Source of the DNA: CALXVA01 sp964587175 | Lineage (GTDB): Bacteria > Bacillota > Clostridia > TANB77 > CAG-508 | Length of the DNA: 64,000 nt | NCBI GenBank assembly: GCA_964587175.1 | Contig: CAZPKK010000001.1 | Coordinates: 1 to 64,000 of the forward strand | Direction: 5' to 3' | The notes under the pieces: model-generated | Databases searched by the model: none | Told to the model about the DNA's origin: nothing | What the model saw: only the letters and a program-made list of their open reading frames with translations | Position numbers and translations under genes: made by a program | Shown: positions 1 through 8,720 of the stretch, piece after piece | How positions within the stretch are numbered: the first letter of the stretch is position 1 | How the letters are laid out: every line of letters starts with the position of its first letter

Positions 1-534
1 TTCTCTTGGTTTCCTTTGTCTTTGTTTCGTTCTTGTGCTTTGTTTCTTACTCTTCACTGCATTACTTTTAGTTGATTATTGTTAAGTTATATGCATGTGT
101 AATTTTAGTTCCCTCACATAATATTTACAACTTGATTATATACTTTTAATTTATTTTTTTCAAGTGTTTTTGTGATTTTCTACCTTGTACATTTTTATTT
201 TTTTATAGTTTGCTTAGATTGCAAATTTTATGTAAGAAACTTTCTGTATAGATTAATTAATTCTTAAGTTTTCCTTCTCTTTATTTTGTCTCTAAAACCT
301 CCGAAATTTCTTATGCTAAAAAATTGATGTTTAATTTTGGTTATTCCGACAGTTTTCTACAATTTTCACACTCAATTTATGCTATAATTAATACAATTAT
401 AGGATCTTCTAATTAACCCCTTTATTTTGCTTGATTAAATTTTTAAGTTTTTTCTTCTAATCCCGGCATAAATTTTATTAATCTAAAAAATGCCAATGCT
501 ATATATTTTCTTTTTTCTAGCATTGACATTTTTT
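1..534. other. intergenic / window edge, no supported gene
   Basis: No open frame of useful length with a ribosome binding site lies here. The stretch is very AT-rich. At the extreme left edge a Lys/Arg-rich frame reads off the window on the minus strand from a possible GTG at 55-57, but it has no visible Shine-Dalgarno and is too short to call. The dprA terminator occupies the right end. Confidence 0.5.
489..530 (-). terminator. Rho-independent terminator after dprA
   Basis: Arms AATGCCAATGCT (489-500) and AGCATTGACATT (519-530) form an 11-12 bp stem. On the minus strand the stem is followed by a T-run (complement of the A-run at 484-490). It begins 5 nt after the dprA stop codon. Confidence 0.75.
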
Positions 535-1521
535 CTATTCATTAATATCTATATTTTCTTCTTTTCTAGCAAAATAATTTATTTGCGGCTGATACACATA
601 TTCTTCTAGTTCCATCATTGTAATAATTGGGCTGATTTCTTGTATTGATTTGTTTAGTGTTCTTGCTATTTCATTAATGTGCATTGGCTCATTTGATATT
701 ACTCTATAAATTTGCAAATACTCTTTTGGCACTGTTTGAAATGTATCTTTGTTTTCCCCGTCTCCTTTTGTAATTTTCTTATCTTCATTATTTTCAAATC
801 CATTTTCAAATTCTGCTTTTTGTACTTTTCTTTTATTCTTAAATGATATGTCTTTTTCTTTAACTCCTTTCTTTTTTATGGTCTCAATTATTTGCTCTGG
901 TTCTATCACAAGCATGGCTCCTTTTTGAATTAATCTATTTGTTCCCACGCCAGTTGATACATATATACTATTGGGTACTGAAAATACTGGCTTTCCTTTT
1001 GCCATAGCATATTTGGCTGTAATAGTACTTCCACTTCTGTGCATTGCCTCAACTACAAGTACTGCATCTGACAGTCCACTAATGATTCTATTTCTCATAG
1101 GAAATTTTTTTGTGTCTGGCTTTGTATTTGGACTATATTCTGAAATAATACATCCACCATTTTCCAATATTTTGTGAAAAAGCCATCTGTTTTCCGGTGG
1201 ATAAATGTAATTAAAGCCTCCTCCTAAAACAGCTATTGTCTTTCCCTTCTCTTCTATTGCAACATTATGTGCTATTCCGTCAATTCCTATTGCCATACCA
1301 CTAACCACACAGATTCCTTTTTCAGAAATCTTTTTTGCAAAAGAATTTGCCACTTTTCTGCCATATTCTGTAGAATTTCTTGAACCAACAATCCCCACAG
1401 TAAATTCTGAATTTAATAATTCTATATTTCCTAATCCATATATCTCAGTAGGAAAATTTTTTATTTTTAGTAATCTTTGCGGGTACTTCTCATCTTCTAC
1501 ATCTATTTTTATTATTTTGAT
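535..1521 (-). CDS. dprA: DNA processing protein DprA (Smf family)
   Basis: DprA binds incoming single-stranded DNA and loads RecA during natural transformation. The Rossmann-like core is clear: IVGSRN, a GMAIGIDGIAH segment, AVLGGG, YPPEN and SEYSP, followed by a C-terminal winged-helix segment. Homology continues upstream of the GTG at 1398: the frame up to about 1521 encodes a YPQRLLKIKNFP segment typical of the family N-terminus. No ATG, GTG or TTG exists there. The best-placed codon is an ATC at 1519-1521, 10 nt after AGGAG, so the start is uncertain. At about 328 aa it would be the short form without an N-terminal SAM-like domain. It follows comM by about 80 nt and is probably co-transcribed with it. 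Confidence 0.85.
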   Translation of the reverse strand: MKIIKIDVEDEKYPQRLLKIKNFPTEIYGLGNIELLNSEFTVGIVGSRNSTEYGRKVANSFAKKISEKGICVVSGMAIGIDGIAHNVAIEEKGKTIAVLGGGFNYIYPPENRWLFHKILENGGCIISEYSPNTKPDTKKFPMRNRIISGLSDAVLVVEAMHRSGSTITAKYAMAKGKPVFSVPNSIYVSTGVGTNRLIQKGAMLVIEPEQIIETIKKKGVKEKDISFKNKRKVQKAEFENGFENNEDKKITKGDGENKDTFQTVPKEYLQIYRVISNEPMHINEIARTLNKSIQEISPIITMMELEEYVYQPQINYFARKEENIDINE

Positions 1522-1602
1522 GGTTAATCTTCTCCTTTCTTTACAACTAAATTGTGATTTTTCTTTTAGTTAATTGCTGATTATTATTTCAGAATTCTTG
1601 TT

Positions 1603-3137
1603 TTACTTCCAGTACTTCCTATCTAAGCTCCTATACTGTATTGCCTCTGCAATATGATTTGCTTCAATATTTTCTTTTCCATCTAAATCAGCAATAGTCC
1701 TTGCTACTTTTAATATTCTCCCATATCCTCTTGCACTTAAGCCTAATCTTTCAAATGCATTTTGCACTATTTCTTTTGACCTTAAATCTAGTTTGCAATA
1801 AATATTAGATAAATTTACTGTTAATTCCGAATTGGAAAAAATGCCATGTTCTTTATATCTTTTTAATTGTATTTTTCTTGCCTTATCAACTCTTTCTTTT
1901 ATCTCTTCAGATGTTTCTATTTTCTCTTTACTTTCTAACTTTTGATATTTTACTGGTGTTACTTCTATCTGAATATCTATTCTATCTAAAAGTGGTCCAC
2001 TAATTTTCCCCATGTATTTTGATATTGCTTCTGGAGTACATGTGCATTCTTTGTCTTTTGAGCCATAAAAGCCACATGGACATGGGTTCATAGAAGCAAC
2101 AAACATAAAATTACATGGATATGTTAAGCTTGCATTTACTCTACTTATTGTAACTTCTCTATCTTCTAAAGGCCCTCGTAAAACTTCTAATGTGTTTTTA
2201 TTAAATTCGGTTAATTCATCTAAGAATAAAACTCCAAAATGTGCTAAACTTATTTCTCCTGGTTTTGGTATTTTCCCTCCACCTATTAGCGAATTTGTGG
2301 TAACAGTATGATGAGGAGACCTAAATGGTCTATTTAATAGAATAGGAAAATCTTTTGAAAGCAAGCCAGCTATACTATGTATTTTTGTGATTTCTAAAGC
2401 TTCTTCAAAAGTTAAATCCGGTAGAATAGATGGTATCCTTCTTGCTAGCATTGTTTTTCCGAGAACCTGGTGTGCCAACCATAAGCAAGTTATGTCCACC
2501 GTGCAGCAGCTACTTCTAAAGCTCTTTTTACATTTTCTTGTCCTTTCACTTCAGAAAAATCAAGTGAGTATTTTTGCTTTTTATCAAAAAGTGCTTTTAT
2601 ATCTGATTTACTGGGTTCTAATTCTATTTCTTCATTTAAGTAATCTACAACTTCTTTTAAATTTGTAGCACCAATTACTTTTAGTCCTTCAACAATTGCT
2701 GCTTCTTTAGCATTTTCTTCTGGTAATATTATCCTTCTAATTCCAAGTTTTTTTGCTTCAATACACATTGGTAAAATTCCATTAACTTTATTTAATCTAC
2801 CATTTAAAGACAATTCTCCAATAAATATGGTGTTATTTAGTTCTTGCCATTTTACATTTTGAAAATCAAGCAAAATTCCTATTGCAATTGGTAAATCAAA
2901 AAACGAACCTTCTTTTCTTGTATCTGCTGGTGCTAAATTTATAACAATTCTTCTACTTTGAAATTCAAACCCAGAATTTTTTATAGCTGTTCTTACCCTT
3001 TCTTTAGACTCTTTAACAGTCGCATCTGGAAGTCCTACCACTTCCCAATTAGGCATACCTGAAGAAACATCTACTTGCACATCAACAAGAAAGCCCTCTA
3101 ACCCTTTCAAGGACATACTTTTTACAATTGATAACAT
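1603..3137 (-). pseudogene. comM: comM-like Mg-chelatase AAA+ ATPase, frameshifted twice
   Basis: ComM/YifB proteins are AAA+ helicases that promote branch migration during transformation. The N-terminal part (2490-3137) starts MLSIVKSMSLKGLEGFLVDV and ends at VKGQENVKRALEVAAA. The C-terminal part (1603-2499) carries MLARRIPSILP, the Walker B region LFLDEL and the Cys motif PCPCGFYG. The frames join if one extra C is removed at about 2501 (giving AAAGGHNLLMVGTPGS) and another at about 2461 (giving GSGKTMLA, the Walker A end). Thus two +1 insertions 40 bp apart disrupt exactly the P-loop. The rest of the gene looks intact, so either a very recent lesion or a sequencing error is likely. A near-consensus promoter lies upstream. 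Confidence 0.85.
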
Positions 3138-3149
3138 TTTTTACCTCTT

Positions 3150-3195
3150 TTTTGGAAATTTAGATTTTGAATAAAATCTATTAGAATTAATATGG
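3150..3195 (-). repeat. repeated 5' leader with hairpin (copy 1, before comM)
   Basis: About 46 nt here are nearly identical to 3713-3760 in front of yraN. Both contain the small stem-loop AGATTTT-ATTC-AAAATCT and both lie between a TTGACA/17-nt promoter and the start codon on the minus strand. The similarity of promoter plus leader suggests a duplicated control region for two uptake-related genes. Confidence 0.6.
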
Positions 3196-3198
3196 CAT

Positions 3199-3227
3199 AT
3201 TTTACCAGCATTTACATTTTTTGTCAA
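3199..3227 (-). promoter_or_regulatory. sigma-A-type promoter of comM
   Basis: On the minus strand TTGACA (3222-3227) and TAAAAT (3199-3204) are separated by 17 nt. The transcript would begin just before the repeated leader hairpin at 3150-3195. Confidence 0.65.
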
Positions 3228-3326
3228 TAGTTTTAAGGATATTTTTAGGAACTTTCTTTAACATAATCAATCTTTTTATTAAATGAATTTTAATTTTTTA
3301 ACTAACTTTTATATAACAGTGTATAT

Positions 3327-3680
3327 TTATATAATCTGCTTTATATGATTTATCTTATATGTCTTATTTTTCAAATACACTTCAACCACATCTAATCTCA
3401 CAAACTCATTTTCTAAATGTTTCTCATATAAATAATATTTTACTGTGCTTAGAAAATGCTTTTGTTTAGGTACATCAACTGCATCTATTGGTTTGCCATA
3501 TACAGTATTAGTTCTAGTTTTTACCTCAACAAATACTAACTCTTCTTTATTTTTTGCAATTATATCAATTTCACCTTGTACTGCTACAAAATTTCTTTCT
3601 ACAATAGTGTATCCCAGATTCTCTAAATACTTTGTAGCCAAATCTTCGCCTATTTTTCCTATTTCGTGTTTTAAATACAT
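3327..3680 (-). CDS. yraN: YraN/UPF0102 family nuclease-fold protein
   Basis: This 117-aa protein has the restriction-endonuclease-like YraN fold: an N-terminal GEDLATKYLENLGY helix, the strand GEIDIIAKN and the EVKTRTN motif, which match the family's GE-ID and E-K catalytic-type residues. The biological role of the family is unsettled; it is often found near DNA uptake and recombination genes, as here. The second ATG (3680) was chosen because GGAG lies 8 nt before it; an upstream ATG at 3701 has no ribosome binding site. It sits upstream of comM on the same strand but has its own promoter. Confidence 0.85.
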   Translation of the reverse strand: MYLKHEIGKIGEDLATKYLENLGYTIVERNFVAVQGEIDIIAKNKEELVFVEVKTRTNTVYGKPIDAVDVPKQKHFLSTVKYYLYEKHLENEFVRLDVVEVYLKNKTYKINHIKQII

Positions 3681-3712
3681 ATTTAGGACTCCTATCTTCA
3701 TAAATAAATTAT

Positions 3713-3760
3713 TTTTGGAAATTTTAGATTTTGAATAAAATCTTTTAGAATTAATTTTCC
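3713..3760 (-). repeat. repeated 5' leader with hairpin (copy 2, before yraN)
   Basis: Second copy of the leader seen at 3150-3195, with a few substitutions and one extra T, again containing AGATTTT-ATTC-AAAATCT. It occupies the 5' untranslated region of yraN. Confidence 0.6.
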
Positions 3761-3762
3761 CT

Positions 3763-3791
3763 ATTGTATCTCTTAAGCAAAATTATGTCAA
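3763..3791 (-). promoter_or_regulatory. sigma-A-type promoter of yraN
   Basis: Minus-strand TTGACA (3786-3791), 17-nt spacer and TACAAT (3763-3768). It stands in the same relation to the repeated leader as the comM promoter does. Confidence 0.6.
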
Positions 3792-3896
3792 TGTTTTTAC
3801 TGTTTTAATTATATTAATGTATTTTAGTAGCACCACGTGTTAGATATATTTATTCCCCTAGGCAGTCTCTTGTGCCACATATATTTTTCCAACTAT

Positions 3897-3925
3897 TTGC
3901 TAATTTTACTTTTTTGTATTATAAT
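3897..3925 (+). promoter_or_regulatory. promoter of the NUDIX gene
   Basis: TTGCTA (3897-3902), 17-nt spacer, TATAAT (3920-3925), then GGAGGAG and the ATG at 3956. Confidence 0.6.
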
Positions 3926-3955
3926 ATAGTCTAATTTTAAAAATGGAGGAGATTT

Positions 3956-4459
3956 ATGGGACTAGTAGACAAGTTTGATAACAAAAGACATCCTTTAAAC
4001 AAGACTGCAGAAAGACATGAAAATGTAGATGGAGAATATCGTCAGACCGTACATACTTGGATCCAAAACAGTAAAGGCGAATTTTTAATTCAAAAAAGAT
4101 CACCTAACAAAAAGGCTTTTCAAAATATGTGGTCTCAAACAGGTGGAGCAGTTGATAGTGGAGAAAATACTTTACATGCCGCTTTAAGAGAATGTAAAGA
4201 AGAGCTTGGAATTGACATTAACTCAGATAAAATGGAGCTTATCTTGTCTTTCAAAAGAAGTCATGATTTTGTTGATGTTTGGCTAGCTAAACAAGATATC
4301 GATATTTCAAAATTGGTTTTACAAGAAGATGAAGTGTCTGAAGCAAAATGGGCTACAGTTGATGATATTAGAGATTTAATGAGAACAGGAAAACTTGCTA
4401 GAAGCATTGAGGTTTATTTTGACATGTTTTTAGATTTATTGGATTATCAACTTTACTAA
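3956..4459 (+). CDS. NUDIX hydrolase, IPP-isomerase-like subgroup
   Basis: A 167-aa NUDIX-fold protein. The NUDIX box is clear: GGAVDSGENTLHAAL followed by RECKEELGI, containing the metal-binding REXXEE residues. The N-terminal HTWIQNSKGEFLIQKRSP stretch resembles the subgroup often labelled isopentenyl-diphosphate isomerase-like or YfcD-like, which hydrolyse nucleoside diphosphate derivatives of unknown identity. Start ATG is preceded by GGAGGAG. It stands alone between the yraN promoter region and a large fold-back repeat. The substrate cannot be told from the sequence. Confidence 0.85.
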   Translation: MGLVDKFDNKRHPLNKTAERHENVDGEYRQTVHTWIQNSKGEFLIQKRSPNKKAFQNMWSQTGGAVDSGENTLHAALRECKEELGIDINSDKMELILSFKRSHDFVDVWLAKQDIDISKLVLQEDEVSEAKWATVDDIRDLMRTGKLARSIEVYFDMFLDLLDYQLY

Positions 4460-4475
4460 AATTTATAGTTATAAG

Positions 4476-4818
4476 AAAAAAGAAATAATTTGCTATATAA
4501 TGGAATTAATTAATATTTTATAAATGACCCCAATAGATGTATATTTCTCAAATTTTTTCGCACCTTGCTGTCGCAAACAAATAATCACATTGAAAAAATA
4601 TTGATTACAAGATGTACTCATCATATCATAAAATTTTAAGTAAAAAAACAGTTAAGTTCACTTTTTTCAATGTGATTGTTTGCTCCAATCGCACTCGCCT
4701 TTTACAAGGCTCGTTTGGTCGCTGCGCGGATGCTTTAAAAATTTTCTAAATATACATTTATTGGGGTTTCTTAAACAATTTTATTAAAGCCCATTATATA
4801 GCAAGTTATTTCTTTTTA
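4476..4818. repeat. long fold-back inverted repeat, about 330-340 bp
   Basis: The outer arms are almost identical in inverted orientation: AAATAATTTGCTATATAATG on the left (4483-4502) and its complement near 4792-4811. Further in, ACCCCAATA (about 4526) pairs with TATTGGGGT (about 4760), followed by matching ATGTATATTT blocks, and then AATCACATTGAAAAAA (about 4583) with TTTTTTCAATGTGATT (about 4660). The right arm runs into the last codons of the histidine kinase gene. No coding capacity is visible. It looks like a MITE or retained fold-back element, or an extreme transcript-ending hairpin between convergent genes. Confidence 0.75.
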
Positions 4819-6875
4819 AACTCTATAATTACTTTAAACAAATCGCCATCCAAGTATATGTTAAAACTTCCTTCTTGTAATTCTGTTAAACTTCTTGCAA
4901 TAGAAAGACCTAGTCCACTTCCTTCTGTATTTCTTGAAGCCTCTCCTCTAACAAATCGTTGCATTAACTCATCTACACTTATATTAAGCTTTTGCTTTGA
5001 TACATTTTTCAATTGTATTAAAATTGTTTTATCATTTTCTATTATATCTGTATATACTCTTGTTCCTTCCATTGCATATTTTGATATGTTTGAATACATA
5101 TTTTCTAGCACTCTATACATATATCTACTATCTGCATTAATATATACATCTCTTTCTGGAAGAGTAATTATTTCTTGAAGCTTATGTGATTTGAATTTAT
5201 CTTCAAATTCACCAGATATTTGCTTAATTAACTCATTTACATTTAATTTTTCTATATTAAATTTTATTGCACCTGAAGATGCTTTTGATGCCTCAACTAA
5301 ATCTTCTGTAAGTTTCTTTAGTCTTTGTGATTTGCTATCTAAAATATCCAAGTATTCTTTTGCCTTTTCTCCATTTGTTCCTTCTTTTTTTAACAAATCC
5401 ACATAATTTATTATTGAAGTAAGTGGTGTTTTTATATCATGTGATACATTTGTGATAAGCTCTGTTTTTAATCTTTCACTTTTTAATTTTTCTTCTATTG
5501 CGTTTGATAAGCCTCCAGCAATATCATTTATTTCTTTTCCAGTTTCTTTCATTTCTTTACAAAGTTCATCTTCACTTAAATGGATATCCGTATTTCCTTT
5601 ATACAAGTCGTTTATAGTTTTACTTATTTTTGAATATGATTTCACTCTCTTATATAAAAAACCAAATGTAATTGCATATAACGCAATAGTTAATGCTAGC
5701 CCCAAAAATCTTTCTGACCATATTAATATTAATGAAAAACCAAACAAATTCACACATGCAAATAATATAAAATAAAGTATTAGCTTTTTTGTTGTTTTTA
5801 TATTGTTTGATAAATCTTTTAGTTTAGTATATAACCAATATGCTATTGTTGTTTTTATTAATGTATGAGTTTTTATTCTTTTTACAATTGTTTCAAACAA
5901 TAGTATGCATGCCATGTATAGGATGAATAATCCAACTATAATAACAGATACTTCCAAAACAAATGTAACTACCGTTTCTGGCGAATTTATGCTTATTGTA
6001 ATTGTTGCCCCTATACCACCGATAAAAATTGCAATTAGTGCAGCAAGTTCAATTAATATTTTATCATACCAATTTAAATATATTCCTTCCTGTTTTCCCG
6101 TTCTTCCTATTCCTTTTATTATTATTGGTACTAATACTATCATTAAAATTATTAAGAAAGGAATTAGAAACACAAAATTTTCATTTACTAATGATAATGT
6201 ATTGTATAGTAATCTTTCTATATAAATATCATCTACATACTCCATCTCATCTAAAAGTGATGTATAAATTGTATAATCATTTTTTGTTTTTTCTGTATTA
6301 TTTTCATTTTCTATAATTCCTTCTTCTTCTCGATTTAAGCCACTATCAATATATTCAATATTTTCATTACTCAATTTATCTATTGTTGTTTCTATATTTC
6401 CATCTTCATATTTCCAATTATTTTGATTTGACATTATTTTATTTATTATATTTTCAAGTGTACTGGTATCTAATGAATAATTTAAATTTGTATATGCTAT
6501 TTTTGTGTTATTATCTATAACTAACCAAGTCATATTTGTACCAAAGTAATTACTATAATACCTAATAGTATCCACATTATCATTGTTTTCCACGTTTTCT
6601 GTGTGTGTATGATAGTAATCTGTATAATAATATGTATATTCATTTTCCTGTCCTTCTTGCTTTAATGCTTCCACTACTGTTAAACTCTCAAATATTTGAT
6701 TTGCATAATCTTCTGCAAAAGTGTTAGTATCATAAAAATCAATATTTTCTTTTATTGATTCTTTTTCCAATGGATAGGATAAGCAAAATATTATTAAAAT
6801 CAAGCTTGCAAATAAAATCGGAAACAGTATATATGATATGTTCTTTAGTACTCGTGGCATACATAATTTTTTCAT
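4806..6875 (-). CDS. membrane sensor histidine kinase
   Basis: A 689-aa sensor kinase partner of the response regulator upstream. N-terminal transmembrane segment at about residues 13-33, an extracytoplasmic sensing region of about 200 residues rich in Asp/Glu/Tyr, then several membrane helices (about 240-420). The kinase core has the H-box NVSHDIKTPLTSI (phospho-accepting His), an N-box ENMYSNISKYA and a G2 box GSGLGLSIARSL. The G1 region is degenerate. Start ATG follows AGGGGAG. The C-terminal KKK codons lie inside the right arm of the fold-back repeat. The signal sensed is unknown; no transporter or target operon is adjacent. Confidence 0.9.
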   Translation of the reverse strand: MKKLCMPRVLKNISYILFPILFASLILIIFCLSYPLEKESIKENIDFYDTNTFAEDYANQIFESLTVVEALKQEGQENEYTYYYTDYYHTHTENVENNDNVDTIRYYSNYFGTNMTWLVIDNNTKIAYTNLNYSLDTSTLENIINKIMSNQNNWKYEDGNIETTIDKLSNENIEYIDSGLNREEEGIIENENNTEKTKNDYTIYTSLLDEMEYVDDIYIERLLYNTLSLVNENFVFLIPFLIILMIVLVPIIIKGIGRTGKQEGIYLNWYDKILIELAALIAIFIGGIGATITISINSPETVVTFVLEVSVIIVGLFILYMACILLFETIVKRIKTHTLIKTTIAYWLYTKLKDLSNNIKTTKKLILYFILFACVNLFGFSLILIWSERFLGLALTIALYAITFGFLYKRVKSYSKISKTINDLYKGNTDIHLSEDELCKEMKETGKEINDIAGGLSNAIEEKLKSERLKTELITNVSHDIKTPLTSIINYVDLLKKEGTNGEKAKEYLDILDSKSQRLKKLTEDLVEASKASSGAIKFNIEKLNVNELIKQISGEFEDKFKSHKLQEIITLPERDVYINADSRYMYRVLENMYSNISKYAMEGTRVYTDIIENDKTILIQLKNVSKQKLNISVDELMQRFVRGEASRNTEGSGLGLSIARSLTELQEGSFNIYLDGDLFKVIIEFKKK

Positions 6876-6913
6876 TCTGCATTCTCCCCTTTCTTTATTT
6901 TGAAAATCAATAA

Positions 6914-7618
6914 TTAGTCTAATTTTTCTATTTTATATCCAATTCCCCAAATAACTTTTAAATATTTTGGCTCTCTTGGGTTTATTTCTATTTTTTCTCT
7001 AATATGCCTTATATGTACTGCTATAATATTTTCTGCCCCATAGCTTTCTTCTTCCCACACGTTTTCATATATTTGTTCAATAGAATATACTACTCCTTTA
7101 TTTTTAGTTAGAAATTTTAATATATTATACTCCGTAGGTGTTAATTTAACGCATTTTCCCTCTACTTCAACTGTTTTAGTTAAATCATTTATAATTAGGT
7201 CTCCTGTTCTATAAATGTCTGCATTTTCCTCTTTTTTTACTATTGAACCAAGTCTTGTATATCTTCTAATTTGTGAATTAACTCTAGCTATCAATTCTAA
7301 TGGATTAAACGGTTTTGTTATATAATCATCTGCGCCATTATTTAGTCCTGAAATTTTATCATAATCTTCAGACTTAGCTGATAACATAATAATTGGAATT
7401 GATTTATCTTTTCTTATAATATTCGCAGTTTCAATTCCATCTAATTTTGGCATCATAATATCTAATATTATTAATTGAATATCATCTGTCTTTTTTAAAA
7501 TATCTAAAGCTTCCATTCCGTTATATGCTTTTAGAATATTGTATCCTTCCTTACTTAAATATATTTCTATTGCTTTTACTATCTCCTTATCGTCATCACA
7601 TACTAGTATGTTATACAT
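6914..7618 (-). CDS. OmpR/PhoB-family response regulator
   Basis: 234-aa regulator. The receiver domain (about 1-118) has the acidic pair DDD near the start, the phospho-acceptor Asp in LIILDIMMPKLDG, and the conserved Lys in YITKPF. The C-terminal winged-helix DNA-binding domain (about 135-232) has TPTEYNILKFL and a VHIRHIREKI recognition region. The ATG at 7618 was preferred over the upstream ATG because AAGGGATG precedes it at a sensible distance. The kinase gene follows 38 nt downstream, forming a two-gene operon. Resembles VanR/CssR-type regulators; target genes unknown. Confidence 0.9.
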   Translation of the reverse strand: MYNILVCDDDKEIVKAIEIYLSKEGYNILKAYNGMEALDILKKTDDIQLIILDIMMPKLDGIETANIIRKDKSIPIIMLSAKSEDYDKISGLNNGADDYITKPFNPLELIARVNSQIRRYTRLGSIVKKEENADIYRTGDLIINDLTKTVEVEGKCVKLTPTEYNILKFLTKNKGVVYSIEQIYENVWEEESYGAENIIAVHIRHIREKIEINPREPKYLKVIWGIGYKIEKLD

Positions 7619-8039
7619 AATTCTACATCCCTTCTTTTCCATTGTTAATCAACTTAAATTGTGCGTATTTGCAAAGCTTTTATAAGATTCGCACTCTTAT
7701 TATAGCATGTTTTTTGTATAATTACGAGAGTTCCATTGTTTAATAGTATATCATTGGTTTCTTAAAAAATTTTTACAATTTTATTAATTATTTATTAATT
7801 TATTTTAATTAGATATTTAAAGAAATAATGAGTTATTATCATATTTTTATCTTCTTTTGTCATTTTTTGTCGAAATGTTTTTCTTGTATATTTTTTTAAC
7901 CTATGATATACTTTTTTCATCCAATTTTTAATTTTGTAGAACATCGTGATTTTCTTCTTTGCAGAATGCTCGATTTTTTTCCACAAAAATAATAGCAGAT
8001 TTTCACTTTGTTTTTAAATAAAAGACAGGAGGTGATCTT
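7619..8039. other. divergent intergenic region
   Basis: Holds the start region of the two-component operon on the minus strand (TATAAT complement at 7699-7704; no good -35) and the leader of the coiled-coil gene on the plus strand (AGGAGGTGA before 8040). A minus-strand frame at 7795-7986 is not supported as a gene. Confidence 0.5.
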
Positions 8040-8531
8040 ATGGATAATGATGCTGTTAAATTAATATTAGATAATCTCAATTCAATGTCAAATGAGATGA
8101 GGGTCAAATTTGATAGCCTAAACACAAAAATTGATGTCTCATATAAATCTCTTAATGATAAAATTGATAATGTCTTTAATTTTTTAAATCAGAGAATTGA
8201 TGATGTTTACATATCTCTTAACAAAAAGATTGATGATGTTAACGAATCTCTTAACAAAAAAATCGATGATGTTAACGAATCTCTTAATAAAAAAATCGAT
8301 GATGTTAACGAATCTCTTAATAAAAAAATCGATGAAATTAATGAAACTCTTAACAAAAAAATCGACGATGCTGTTGATTATTTAACAAAAAGGATGGATC
8401 ACAGAATAGACGAAGCATCTGATGCATTAAATTATAAAATAGAGATGGTTAATAGAACATTATCTGCTTCTTTTAAAAATTTAGAATCTTATACTAAAGA
8501 GCAGTTTGAATTAAACAGCTCTAGTATGTAA
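8040..8531 (+). CDS. small coiled-coil protein with 11-residue repeats
   Basis: 163 aa, no membrane segment or signal peptide. The middle (about residues 15-125) is an uninterrupted run of hendecad-like units such as NESLNKKIDDV, with Leu/Ile at regular spacing, predicting a long coiled coil. DNA shows five adjacent 33-bp units from 8214 to 8378. Strong ribosome binding site AGGAGGTGATC. Similar low-complexity coiled coils occur in phage tail fibre-like and cell-surface proteins, but no family is recognised. It is monocistronic, followed by a perfect hairpin. The function is unknown. Confidence 0.7.
   Translation: MDNDAVKLILDNLNSMSNEMRVKFDSLNTKIDVSYKSLNDKIDNVFNFLNQRIDDVYISLNKKIDDVNESLNKKIDDVNESLNKKIDDVNESLNKKIDEINETLNKKIDDAVDYLTKRMDHRIDEASDALNYKIEMVNRTLSASFKNLESYTKEQFELNSSSM
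8214..8378 (+). repeat. five tandem 33-bp repeats in coding sequence
   Basis: Units start at 8214, 8247, 8280, 8313 and 8346, each beginning with (T/A)CTCTTAA(C/T)AAAAA. Units 2-3 differ by about one base, indicating recent slippage-type expansion. Confidence 0.85.
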
Positions 8532-8533
8532 AT

Positions 8534-8607
8534 TCATTGTAAAAACCAAAGTGGCTTGCAAATGTAATTAGTAATCCTAATTATAATTGCAAGCCACTTT
8601 GGTTTTC
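8534..8607 (+). terminator. 20-bp perfect stem hairpin element
   Basis: Arms AAAACCAAAGTGGCTTGCAA and its exact complement flank a loop of about 28 nt that itself contains TAATTAG / CTAATTA. It follows the coiled-coil gene and may end its transcript. The length of the stem is more like a small mobile hairpin (MITE-like) than a normal terminator, and no strong T-run follows. Confidence 0.6.
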
Positions 8608-8720
8608 ATAGTTTTATTTTATATTTATTAATAAAGATTAAATCAAATGAAGTAACTCAAATTATTAAACAAAAAATTTCATATAGATACTTCATTTTAT
8701 GTCAAAATATTCAAATGTAG

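Noticed and set aside
1..57. Lys/Arg-rich frame leaving the window at the left edge
   Set aside because: No ribosome site and fewer than 20 codons visible.
971..1177. Plus-strand open frame over dprA
   Set aside because: Antisense to strongly conserved DprA coding sequence; no ribosome site.
7795..7986. 63-aa basic open frame on the minus strand
   Set aside because: TTG start without a ribosome binding site, Lys-rich composition expected from AT-rich DNA, and position in a divergent promoter region.
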